Source of the DNA: Xenorhabdus thuongxuanensis
Lineage (GTDB): Bacteria; Pseudomonadota; Gammaproteobacteria; Enterobacterales; Enterobacteriaceae
Assembly (NCBI RefSeq): GCF_001908095.1
Contig: NZ_MKGR01000021.1
Span: 1-64,000 of the forward strand
DNA length: 64,000 nt
Direction: 5' to 3'
A program made the translations under genes and the position numbers. This document shows, piece by piece, positions 56,784 to 64,000 of this stretch (position 1 is the stretch's first letter; every line of letters starts with the position of its first letter). The notes under the pieces are model-generated. The model had not been told where the DNA came from and ran no database searches. It saw nothing but the letters and a program-made list of their open reading frames with translations.

Positions 56784-57302
56784 TTAAATGCATTTGAAAT
56801 AATCAAATGGTTCCCAACAATCTCGACAGCGATAGAGGGCTTTGCAGGCAGTGGAACCGAATTCGCTGATTTTTTCTGTTGCGTGGCTGCCACAGTGCGG
56901 GCAGATAATGGGATCCATGTTTGCCGTTTTTTCGCAAGCTAATCCTTGGGGAGGGGCAATGCCGGATTCTCGCAAGCGTTGTTTGGCATCTGTATTTATC
57001 CAATCGGTGGTCCACGCAGGGGTCAGGCTTACTTCAATATGCACCGGAGAAAAGCCTGCTTGTGCCAGAATTTCCTGAATGGTTTCGAGCAGGTATTCCG
57101 TCGCAGGACAGCCGGAATAGGTTGGGGTAAATGTCACCCGCCAGCCGTTTTGCAAGGACGTGACAGCCCGTATCATGCCAAGATCAGTAATGGAGAGTGC
57201 AGGAAGTTCTGGATCAGCAATTTGGTGCAGGCATTGCCAGATTTGATGAATTTCCGGCGGCTGTATCTCTGAATAAGAGTGAGTATTGCATAGCTGTTCC
57301 AT
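56784..57302 (-). CDS. paaD: PaaD, assembly protein for the epoxidase system
   Basis: 172 residues (E. coli 165). MIP18/DUF59-type domain (ITDLGMIRAV, TPTYSGCPATEYL) plus a C-terminal zinc-like cluster (CPHCGSHATE, CKALYRCRDCWEPFDYFKC). Needed in vivo for phenylacetyl-CoA epoxidase; probably Fe-S maturation of PaaE. Confidence 0.94.
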   Translation of the reverse strand: MEQLCNTHSYSEIQPPEIHQIWQCLHQIADPELPALSITDLGMIRAVTSLQNGWRVTFTPTYSGCPATEYLLETIQEILAQAGFSPVHIEVSLTPAWTTDWINTDAKQRLRESGIAPPQGLACEKTANMDPIICPHCGSHATEKISEFGSTACKALYRCRDCWEPFDYFKCI

Positions 57303-57341
57303 GATCTTCTCCCATTACCCTCTGTTTTCTGACCGTTTTTG

Positions 57342-58112
57342 TCACCAGTTGCAGTTGGGATAGGTGCGTTGCAGGTATTGCATTTCTGCCAAGATGTATC
57401 CCAAATGTTCTGTGTGCAGTCCTTGTTTTCCACCTTGTCGATAAGGTGCCTCCTGTGGCATTTCTAGCGTGGCTTCGGTGAACGTTTCGTTGATGATTTG
57501 CAGCCACGGTTCATGCAGGGTGCCGAGATCAACGGCAATGCCTTCTTCTGCCAATTGCTGCTCTATTTCGTCGCAATGGAATAGTTCGCCGGTAAAGCGC
57601 CACAGTTGATTAACGGACTGTTGGATTTTTTCGTGACTCAGTTCTGTTCCATCCCCCAATCTGATCATCCAGCCTCGGCTAAATCGCAGGTGATATTCCA
57701 CCTCTTTCAACGACTTGGCACTAATGGCCGCTAACTGATGATCTCGGCTTTGTCCCAGAGCCTGATGCAGTAAGACGTGATAGGCATCAATAAAAAATTG
57801 GCGTACCAAGGTGTCGTTAAAGCCGCCATTGGGTTGTTCCACCAGCAGCAGATTGCAGAATTCGCGCTCATGACGCCAAAACGCCAGATGATCTTCATCC
57901 TGTCTTGAAAGAGTAGCTGCATAACTGAGGAAATGGCGTGCTTGTCCCAATAGATCGAGTCCGATATTGGACAGTGCAAGGTCAATTTCCAGTTCTGGCG
58001 CATGTCCACACCATTCGCACAGGCGCTGTGCCAGAATCAGCGGGGTATCTCCCTGACGAAGTACATATTTGAACAGGGCATGGCTGGGTGATGAAATACT
58101 GTGTATATTCAT
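57342..58112 (-). CDS. paaC: Phenylacetyl-CoA epoxidase structural subunit PaaC
   Basis: 256 residues (E. coli 248). Ferritin-like partner of PaaA, lacking a full di-iron site. GDTPLILAQRLCEWCGHAPELEIDLALSNIGLDLLGQAR near the start and LKEVEYHLRFSRGWMIRLGDGTE are conserved. Confidence 0.94.
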   Translation of the reverse strand: MNIHSISSPSHALFKYVLRQGDTPLILAQRLCEWCGHAPELEIDLALSNIGLDLLGQARHFLSYAATLSRQDEDHLAFWRHEREFCNLLLVEQPNGGFNDTLVRQFFIDAYHVLLHQALGQSRDHQLAAISAKSLKEVEYHLRFSRGWMIRLGDGTELSHEKIQQSVNQLWRFTGELFHCDEIEQQLAEEGIAVDLGTLHEPWLQIINETFTEATLEMPQEAPYRQGGKQGLHTEHLGYILAEMQYLQRTYPNCNW

Positions 58113-58123
58113 ATTCTCACCCC

Positions 58124-58411
58124 TTACATATTCTTGATGCCATCAGGTATGGTGTAGAAAGTCGGATGACGGTAGATCTTGTCCTCCGATGGCTCGAAGA
58201 AAGCGCCCCGTTCTTCCGGTTGTGAAGCCACCAGATAGATGGATTTCACTACCCAGATGGAACAACCTTCATTGCGCCGAGTGTAGGCATCGCGTGCGTT
58301 TTCCAGTGCCATTTGATCATCTGCCGCGTGGAGGCTGCCGACGTGACGGTGCGCTAATCCCTGTTTGCTACGGACAAAGACTTCGTACAGTGGCCAATCG
58401 GTATCTTTCAT
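58124..58411 (-). CDS. paaB: Phenylacetyl-CoA epoxidase subunit PaaB
   Basis: 95 residues from the ATG at 58411 (GGGAG 8 nt upstream; E. coli 95). Small subunit bridging PaaAC heterodimers. WPLYEVFVRSKQGL, HVGSLHAAD, and YRHPTFYTIPDGIKNM are near-identical to E. coli. Confidence 0.95.
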   Translation of the reverse strand: MKDTDWPLYEVFVRSKQGLAHRHVGSLHAADDQMALENARDAYTRRNEGCSIWVVKSIYLVASQPEERGAFFEPSEDKIYRHPTFYTIPDGIKNM

Positions 58412-58452
58412 TAGAGTCACTCCCTTCGATGCTGTTCAGGTAACATAAGACA

Positions 58453-59394
58453 TTAAGTGGCGTGATTTTTGGCAGCTATTTTTCTGGCATGAGTAGAAGC
58501 CGCTTCCCGTACCCAACTTCCGTTTTCCCAAGCCCGGCGTTTGGCTTCCAGACGTTCGTGATTGCATATCCCTTGCCCTTTCAGCACTTGATAGAATTCA
58601 TCCCAATTAATTTCACCAAAACGGTAATGCCCTGTTGTTTCATCCCAAACCAGCTCAGGATCGGGAGCTGTCATACCCAGGGCTTCCAACTGGGGCACGG
58701 TGTTGTCGATGAATTTTTGTCGCAGTTCATCATTGCTGAATCGCTTGATTTTCCACGCCATGCTCTGGGCACTGTTGGGAGAATCACTGTCATTGGGACC
58801 AAACATCATCAATGTCGGCCACCAGAAGCGGTTAATGGCATCTTGTAACATGGCACGCTGGGTTTCGCTGCCATTCGCCAGCACTGTTACTGCTTCATAA
58901 CCTTGCCGTTGGTGGAAGCTTTCTTCCTTGCAGATTTTTACCATCGCGCGGGCGTAAGGACCGTAAGAGGCACGGCACAAGGCAACTTGATTGACGATCG
59001 CTGCGCCATCCACCAGCCAGCCAATCACGCCAACATCTGCCCAACTGAGGGTGGGATAGTTAAAGATCGAGGAATATTTCATCTTGCCATCCAACAGTTT
59101 TTGGTAGATGTCCTGACGGGAACAGTCCAATGTCTCAGCGGCGCTGTAGAGATACAGCCCGTGTCCTGCTTCATCTTGTACTTTCGCCAGCAATATGGCC
59201 TTGCGACGCAGTGTCGGGGCACGGGTGATCCAATTAGCTTCCGGTAACATGCCGACGACTTCCGAGTGTGCGTGTTGACCGATCTGGCGTATCAGGGTTT
59301 GGCGATAGGCTTCGGGCATCCAATCTTTAGCCTCAATAGAGAGATCTGCTACTATTTTTGCCTCAAAGCTCGCCTGAAGTGGATCAGTTGTCAT
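58453..59394 (-). CDS. paaA: Phenylacetyl-CoA epoxidase catalytic subunit PaaA
   Basis: 313 residues from the ATG at 59394 (GGAG 6 nt upstream; E. coli 309). Di-iron oxygenase that epoxidises the aromatic ring of phenylacetyl-CoA. Iron ligands expected in [13 protein letters not shown] near 75 and [11 protein letters not shown] near 155. First gene of paaABCDEFGHIJK; divergent from paaZ across a 328-bp regulatory gap. Confidence 0.96.
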   Translation of the reverse strand: MTTDPLQASFEAKIVADLSIEAKDWMPEAYRQTLIRQIGQHAHSEVVGMLPEANWITRAPTLRRKAILLAKVQDEAGHGLYLYSAAETLDCSRQDIYQKLLDGKMKYSSIFNYPTLSWADVGVIGWLVDGAAIVNQVALCRASYGPYARAMVKICKEESFHQRQGYEAVTVLANGSETQRAMLQDAINRFWWPTLMMFGPNDSDSPNSAQSMAWKIKRFSNDELRQKFIDNTVPQLEALGMTAPDPELVWDETTGHYRFGEINWDEFYQVLKGQGICNHERLEAKRRAWENGSWVREAASTHARKIAAKNHAT

Positions 59395-59408
59395 ATGCGA
59401 CTCCATTA

Positions 59409-59447
59409 TGATTCTTATTTTCTGATATAAGACATAAAAACGAATCA
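59409..59447. promoter_or_regulatory. Candidate PaaX operator in the paaA promoter
   Basis: TGATTC (59409-59414) and its inverse GAATCA (59442-59447) are 27 bp apart just upstream of paaA. This inverted pair and spacing match the PaaX operator as I recall it from E. coli. The distal half also reads GTGATTCG on the minus strand, close to the extended half-site. Nothing equivalent was found next to paaZ. Confidence 0.65.
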
Positions 59448-59507
59448 CTTTTTATAACCACAAATCTACAAACTGATAACAAAAATAGCAAATACAAAAA
59501 TTGGGTA

Positions 59508-59529
59508 TTTGTTGTTCACATCACAATAT
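59508..59529. promoter_or_regulatory. Candidate CRP site between paaA and paaZ
   Basis: TGTTG-TTCACA-TCACA (59510-59525): one perfect and one 3-of-5 half-site with the correct 6-bp spacing. E. coli paa promoters need CRP, so the site is plausible. A second TGTGA half (59657-59661) sits 62 bp before paaZ. The rest of 59395-59722 is AT-rich promoter DNA. Confidence 0.45.
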
Positions 59530-59722
59530 GAATTTTAATTTTTTATAAAACAATTACTTAATTATTTTCATTTAGCGACGGGATAAATATTAACAAGGGG
59601 TTAGGTGTAAATGTTTGTATTTTGTTAATTATGTGGGTGGTTTTGTCAATCATATATGTGATACATAAATGGCATTCCATTACTTAATGATTGTTTCATT
59701 GGTTAAATCGGTGGAGAAAAAA

Positions 59723-61795
59723 ATGCAACAGTTAACGAGTTACATTTGTGGTGCTTGGGTTTATGGGCAAGGCAATCCCAGAACTATCCATCATGCAGTA
59801 AGCGGCGAAGCTTTGTATCAGGTATCTTCAGAAGGTTTGCCATTGGCAGAAAGTCTAGTTTACGCCCGTGAAAAAGGAGGAAGAGCACTGGCTGCGATGA
59901 CGTTCCAGCAACGTGCGCAGATGATGAAGGCAGTTGCAAAACACCTGCTTGCCAACAAAGAAGCACTGTATGCCATTTCCACAGAAACAGGTGCAACCCG
60001 TGCGGATAGTTGGGTGGATATTGAGGGGGGCATAGCAACCCTGTTCTCGTATGCAGGATTAGCAGGGCGCGAATTGCCGGATGATATCCTGTGGCCGGAA
60101 GATGAGATGATCCCGCTATCTAAACAATCCCAGTTTGTGGCACGCCATGTGCTGACTTCCCGCCCCGGTGTTGCACTGCATATCAATGCGTTTAACTTTC
60201 CTTGTTGGGGGATGCTGGAAAAATTGGCACCAACGTGGATGGCAGGCATGCCAGCGATTATCAAGCCTGCTACGGCATCCGCCCAACTGACACAGGCGAT
60301 GGTGAAAATGATCATCGATAGCGGCCTGGTGCCGGAAGGGGTATTGCAATTGATCTGTGGTGGCATTGGTGATTTGTTTGATCATCTCGATTATCAGGAT
60401 GCCGTGACGTTTACCGGCTCTGCACAAACGGGGCGGAAGTTGCGTGTCCATCCGCGACTGATAGAAAAATCCATTCCTTTTACGATGGAAGCAGATTCGC
60501 TTAATTGCTGCATTTTAGGCGAGGATGTGACACCTGACATGCCGGAATTTGGTGTTTTTATCAAGGAAGTTACTCGTGAAATGACGGTGAAGGCTGGTCA
60601 GAAATGTACGGCTATCCGGCGTGTTATTGTACCTGCCAGCCAAATGGAAGCGGTCAAACAAGCGCTTCTCAAGCGGTTATCTGGTGTGGCAGTTGGCGAT
60701 CCTACTTTGCCAGAAGTACGCATGGGGGCGTTGATTAACCTGGAACAGCGTGATGAGGTGCAGGCGAGAGTCAACGAATTGCGCAATAGTGGTTGCGAGG
60801 TTTTGTGTGGCGGTTCACTGGAGAAACTCGTACTGACAGGCGATAGCAACAGTAATGGCGCATTCTATCCATCGACGTTGCTTTACTGCGCTGCTCCAAT
60901 GACTAATCAGGTAGTACACAGCACGGAAGCTTTTGGGCCGGTTGCCACATTAATGGCGTATCAGGATACTGAGCAGGCGATTGCATTGGCGATGATGGGA
61001 CAGGGTAGTTTGGCTGGGTCATTGGTGACGGCAGATGAACAGATTGCAGTCCAGGTGATCCGTGCGACAGCATGTGCTCATGGTCGTATGTTGGTGCTGG
61101 ATGAAACAGCTTCTGCGGAATCCACGGGACATGGCTCTCCGCTACCCATATTGGTACATGGTGGGCCAGGGCGTGCTGGTGGTGGAGAAGAGTTGGGGGG
61201 CTTGCGTGCCGTGAAACACTATATGCAGCGTACAGCGATTCAAAGCAGCCCAAGTATGCTGGCAGCGATTGGTCGTGAGTGGGTGCGTGGCGCGAAAGTG
61301 AAGGAAGAACAGATTCATCCATTCCGCAAGTACTTTGAACAAATTGAAATTGGTGAAAGTTTACTGACTGCTCGCCGGACGGTGACGGAAGCGGATATCG
61401 TGAATTTCGCCTGCCTGAGTGGTGATCATTTTTACGCCCACGTGGATAAAATCGGCGCGGCTGAATCCTTGTTTGGCGAGCGTGTGGCACATGGTTATTT
61501 TGTTGTATCGGCTGCTGCGGGTTTGTTCGTTGATGGTGCGGTAGGGCCGGTGCTTGCCAACTACGGTATGGAAAACCTGCGTTTCATTGAACCGGTCAAG
61601 ATTGGCGATACCATTCAAGTTCGTTTGACCTGCAAGAAGAAGATTAAGAAAGTCCAGAAGACACCGGAAGATAAACCACATGGCGTGGTGATGTGGGATG
61701 TGCAGGTGTTGAATCAGGAGCAACAGCCGGTGGCGCTTTATAGCATCCTGACGTTGGTAGAGCGGCAGCAAGGAGATTTTGCGGCGTCGGTATAA
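59723..61795 (+). CDS. paaZ: Bifunctional oxepin-CoA hydrolase / aldehyde dehydrogenase PaaZ
   Basis: 690 residues from the ATG at 59723 (GGAG 7 nt upstream; E. coli 681). N-terminal ALDH domain (~1-520): Glu in [10 protein letters not shown] near 255 and catalytic Cys in [11 protein letters not shown] near 295 are both intact, so the reactive aldehyde should be oxidised rather than diverted to tropone-type products. C-terminal MaoC hydratase domain (~540-690): [16 protein letters not shown] holds the Asp/His pair. Opens the oxepin ring and oxidises the product to 3-oxo-5,6-dehydrosuberyl-CoA. Divergent from paaA. Confidence 0.96.
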   Translation: MQQLTSYICGAWVYGQGNPRTIHHAVSGEALYQVSSEGLPLAESLVYAREKGGRALAAMTFQQRAQMMKAVAKHLLANKEALYAISTETGATRADSWVDIEGGIATLFSYAGLAGRELPDDILWPEDEMIPLSKQSQFVARHVLTSRPGVALHINAFNFPCWGMLEKLAPTWMAGMPAIIKPATASAQLTQAMVKMIIDSGLVPEGVLQLICGGIGDLFDHLDYQDAVTFTGSAQTGRKLRVHPRLIEKSIPFTMEADSLNCCILGEDVTPDMPEFGVFIKEVTREMTVKAGQKCTAIRRVIVPASQMEAVKQALLKRLSGVAVGDPTLPEVRMGALINLEQRDEVQARVNELRNSGCEVLCGGSLEKLVLTGDSNSNGAFYPSTLLYCAAPMTNQVVHSTEAFGPVATLMAYQDTEQAIALAMMGQGSLAGSLVTADEQIAVQVIRATACAHGRMLVLDETASAESTGHGSPLPILVHGGPGRAGGGEELGGLRAVKHYMQRTAIQSSPSMLAAIGREWVRGAKVKEEQIHPFRKYFEQIEIGESLLTARRTVTEADIVNFACLSGDHFYAHVDKIGAAESLFGERVAHGYFVVSAAAGLFVDGAVGPVLANYGMENLRFIEPVKIGDTIQVRLTCKKKIKKVQKTPEDKPHGVVMWDVQVLNQEQQPVALYSILTLVERQQGDFAASV

Positions 61796-61837
61796 TCACG
61801 GTTAGGATAAGCGTTGTTAAGTCAAGGAAACAGAGTG

Positions 61838-61886
61838 GCCTGAGGGGATTTGTCAAAGGCAAGGCAGCGGTAATCCTCAGGCTGTT
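61838..61886 (+). terminator. Possible paaZ terminator
   Basis: GCCTGAGG / CCTCAGGC stem, with a further GGATT/AATCC pairing, followed by TGTTTATT, 43 nt after paaZ. Confidence 0.6.
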
Positions 61887-61975
61887 TATTAACGTTTAAA
61901 TTCAGGCTGGATGTACGAAATCGGCCGGCCGATAAAATGGGGGTGACTCCCTCAAGATGCGACTGAACAGCGTGT

Positions 61976-62437
61976 TTAATCCTCTTCTAAAATTCTTGGA
62001 CCGGCTCCATCTTGTCCAAGAACATCATTCGGATTACGTAAAGGACACTCGGTTAACGAAAGGCATCCACATCCAATACAATTACCTAAATTATCTCGTA
62101 ATCGGATGAGTTTTTTAATGCGTTGATCCAGAATACCCTGCAATTGTAAAGAAAATGTTAGCCATTGTTCGGCTGTCAATTTACTATCAGGTGGGAACTG
62201 GTCTAGTGCTTTTTTTATCTCTTTCAGAGAGAAACCAGTGTTCTGTGCAACTTTGATGATCGCAATATAACGCAATACAATTGAAGGAAAACGGCGTTGG
62301 TTACCTTGATTGCGTGAACTTTTGATTAACCCTTTCGATTCATAAAAATGGAGAGTAGATATAGCAACTCCGCTACGTTTTGATACCTCTCCGATAGTTA
62401 ACGCTCTATCAAAATTAATATTCTTATCTTTCTCCAT
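61976..62437 (-). CDS. soxR: Redox-sensing transcription factor SoxR
   Basis: 153 residues from the ATG at 62437 (E. coli 154). MerR-family activator with a 2Fe-2S cluster. N-terminal HTH: LTIGEVSKRSGVAISTLHFYESKGLI; dimerisation helix; cluster motif CIGCGCLSLTEC, giving the four ligand cysteines. Activated by redox-cycling compounds. It reads away from a SoxR operator 9 bp upstream. No soxS is present across the divergent promoter. A longer frame to 62497 runs through the operator and is not used. Confidence 0.95.
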   Translation of the reverse strand: MEKDKNINFDRALTIGEVSKRSGVAISTLHFYESKGLIKSSRNQGNQRRFPSIVLRYIAIIKVAQNTGFSLKEIKKALDQFPPDSKLTAEQWLTFSLQLQGILDQRIKKLIRLRDNLGNCIGCGCLSLTECPLRNPNDVLGQDGAGPRILEED

Positions 62438-62442
62438 ATCTA

Positions 62443-62473
62443 TTGACCTTAAGTTAACTTTAGGTTTTATATA
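62443..62473 (+). promoter_or_regulatory. SoxR-type promoter (19-bp spacer) with sox box
   Basis: TTGACC (-35, 62443-62448) and TATATA (-10, 62468-62473) are 19 bp apart, the overlong spacing of MerR/SoxR-activated promoters. The sox box ACCTTAAGTTAACTTTAGGT (62446-62465) is almost identical to the E. coli soxS operator. It fires to the right, away from soxR. A leftward soxR promoter may overlap: TTGACA in the 18-bp palindrome at 62489-62506, 18 bp from the shared TATATA. Confidence 0.8.
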
Positions 62474-62618
62474 GTATATATCTAATGTTTCTGTCAATTG
62501 ACAGAATATTGCACTGATTTTTTATAATTTGAAGAAAGACTATGTCTTTTGTCTGAAAATTGTATGGGCCTAGTAGGGGCCATAATTCCAGCCCCGAGGC
62601 TGTCATCTCAGTGTAAAT

Positions 62619-63587
62619 TTATTTTTTCATTTCGATAATGTAGTAGCAGCCATTTTCTGTTGAAAAATTCAAGTCGTAGATATTTGTAATAGATAATCCA
62701 GCCTGTTTTGCCATAAATTCAAATTCTGATTGATACCGTTTCCGGCCTAACAGAAGAGTATCTATATATAAATCAAATGACACTGCCTCATTTGGTTCTT
62801 TAATCATATCGATAACATATAAAACGGAATCTTCTCGCATTGCTTTTTGACAATTTTTGAGAATGTCAATGGCTTTATTATCTGGCCAATCATCCAAAAC
62901 ATTTTTTATGCTATAAGCATCATATCCTGATGGAATAGCAGAGAAGAAATTACCATTAATGAAAGTAATTTCTTCTGATTCTTGTCTGGTAAAATCATAT
63001 TGATCCATAACATGACATTGAGTATTTGGGTAATGTTTTTTTATATTTTTTGCAAAAGAGCCCACCCCACCCCCGATATCAATAAATGAAGAAATGCCAT
63101 TGAGAGGGATATGTTCAATAATATGTTTATTCATCTCATCGGTCATTTTTGCCAATAAATCATCAAAAATAGTTTTGATAGTTTTATTATTTTCATGATT
63201 GAGATAATCAAAAAATGGCTCATGATGGGTAAGTTCAAAAGCAGATTTTTCATTCCTTTTACTTAAGGACGCACTGTATTGTGACCAGGCGTTCCAGAAG
63301 GCAGGATCTAATTCGAACTTTATATATAATGTTTCAAAGCTATTTGGATCACTGAGTGATGCCCATTGTTCAGTAAGGTAAAATTTATCATCTTTTTTTG
63401 TTAACACATTGAGTGTTTGCATATAATTCAATAGATTATGGAATCTATCTTGATAAACGTTGCATAACTGAGCAATTTGCTCCACTGTTTTGCCATCTTG
63501 AGTACTTAAGTATAATGGTGCTTTACTGTCTACAAAAGCATATAGTGCATTCGATTTACGATAGGCAGTAACCATTTCCAATGACAT
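62619..63587 (-). CDS. SAM-dependent O/N-methyltransferase (PhzM/hydroxyneurosporene type)
   Basis: 322 residues. N-terminal winged-helix dimerisation domain (~1-95: VEQIAQLCNVYQDRFHNLLNYMQTLNVL) and C-terminal class I methyltransferase: motif I FIDIGGGVGSFAKNI near 167, acidic VMDQYDF, and DAYSIKNVLDDWPDNKAIDILKNC near 224. In related enzymes (PhzM, CrtF, many polyketide O-MTs) the His/Asp pair near the last motif deprotonates the acceptor; here it reads NVLDDW, so the His is replaced by Asn/Leu context. The acceptor is unknown. AT-rich, single gene, GGAG upstream. Confidence 0.82.
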   Translation of the reverse strand: MSLEMVTAYRKSNALYAFVDSKAPLYLSTQDGKTVEQIAQLCNVYQDRFHNLLNYMQTLNVLTKKDDKFYLTEQWASLSDPNSFETLYIKFELDPAFWNAWSQYSASLSKRNEKSAFELTHHEPFFDYLNHENNKTIKTIFDDLLAKMTDEMNKHIIEHIPLNGISSFIDIGGGVGSFAKNIKKHYPNTQCHVMDQYDFTRQESEEITFINGNFFSAIPSGYDAYSIKNVLDDWPDNKAIDILKNCQKAMREDSVLYVIDMIKEPNEAVSFDLYIDTLLLGRKRYQSEFEFMAKQAGLSITNIYDLNFSTENGCYYIIEMKK

Positions 63588-63790
63588 TATTATTCTCCTT
63601 ATTCAAATTTTTAAATAATTTGAAATACATTGGGTGTTTTCATTTTAAATCTTATGATTATTTTTTATTTAAAAATAGAAAGGATGCAAATGATTCACCA
63701 AAGAAACAAAAGCATCCTGATTATTTATTTTCCCCGGTTAATGGAAACACTATAAAACCTCAAGCTAACTAGAGGTCAAGTAATATTTAT

Positions 63791-64000
63791 CTAACTGCGT
63801 CTAATATTTTTTGAAAGTATGCTATTTACCATATTTAAGCCGTGCCCTTTTATTTCAAATGGCAAATTTTCCGTAAAATGAGCATTACGGTAACCAAAGA
63901 TTGATAACCAAGTTAAATTAGTTGCTGGATCAGATATAGGTATCTGGCAAGAAATTTGGCTATTGGAATTTAATCGGATAGTTTTTTCGCCATTATATGC
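63791..64000 (-). CDS. 3' end of an unrecognised gene (partial)
   Basis: The minus strand is open from the right edge to a TAG at 63791, giving the last 69 residues of a longer protein. It contains LTWLSIFGYRNAHFTENLPFEIKG-like sequence and ends SKNIRRS. I do not recognise the family. About 200 bp of AT-rich DNA without a gene separate it from the methyltransferase, on the same strand. Confidence 0.55.
   Translation of the reverse strand, partial: AYNGEKTIRLNSNSQISCQIPISDPATNLTWLSIFGYRNAHFTENLPFEIKGHGLNMVNSILSKNIRRS

Noticed and set aside
60903-61490. 195-codon minus-strand frame inside paaZ
   Set aside because: Antisense to the conserved PaaZ coding region, composition typical of a shadow frame, no RBS.
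63581-63772. 63-codon plus-strand frame at the right end
   Set aside because: Low-complexity AT-rich frame overlapping the methyltransferase start, no RBS and no domain.

Overview
The window reads as a chromosomal segment of a gammaproteobacterium of the Enterobacterales, most likely Xenorhabdus or a close relative (Photorhabdus/Morganellaceae). Housekeeping proteins are close to their E. coli counterparts and keep E. coli-like local gene orders (aroK-aroB-damX-dam-rpe-gph-trpS; nudE/igaA-hslR-hslO-pckA; uspB/uspA; rsmJ-prlC; the whole paa cluster), while intergenic DNA is AT-rich and accessory genes sit between these blocks. The genus is inferred from remembered family resemblance, not from a database search.

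Layout: 1-436 is the end of an rRNA operon (23S 3' end, 5S, terminator). 470-4551 (minus) is the acetate block actP-yjcH-acs. sodA with a Fur box and yiiM follow (plus). 6417-12716 (minus) is the aroK-to-trpS operon. 13160-16188 (minus) is the hofMNO-Q operon for DNA utilisation, in which hofP is gone except for a trace fused to a shortened HofQ. mrcA, nudE, igaA, hslR, hslO and pckA follow. After yhhW, 26498-26600 (minus) encodes the iron-responsive small RNA RyhB, with a Fur-box promoter.

26699-32479 (minus) is the least ordinary part. It is a tightly packed four-gene operon: a LuxE-like acyl-protein synthetase, a fusion of a LuxC-like acyl reductase with a PaaK-like adenylating domain, a second free PaaK-like protein with a degenerate P-loop, and a GNAT acetyltransferase. 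There is no luciferase. The parts suggest a carboxylic acid being activated, handed to a cysteine and reduced to an aldehyde, followed perhaps by acetylation. Substrate and product cannot be read from the sequence. An MFS transporter remnant lies upstream.

33099-41710 is again core: yhiN, pitA, uspB/uspA, gdhA, rsmJ, prlC. The selenocysteine tRNA gene selC is at 41936-42030, followed by a GNAT gene, two small exported proteins, treB-treC and a RibD/DHFR-fold reductase. 48159-61795 is a complete phenylacetate degradation cluster (paaX, paaK-J-I-H-G-F-E-D-C-B-A and divergent paaZ), with a decayed catB-type acetyltransferase where E. coli has paaY.

The right end carries soxR with a near-perfect SoxR operator, placed as in a soxS-type promoter but with no soxS behind it; a PhzM-type methyltransferase; and the 3' end of an unrecognised gene. 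No CRISPR array, integrase, transposase or complete insertion sequence was seen.
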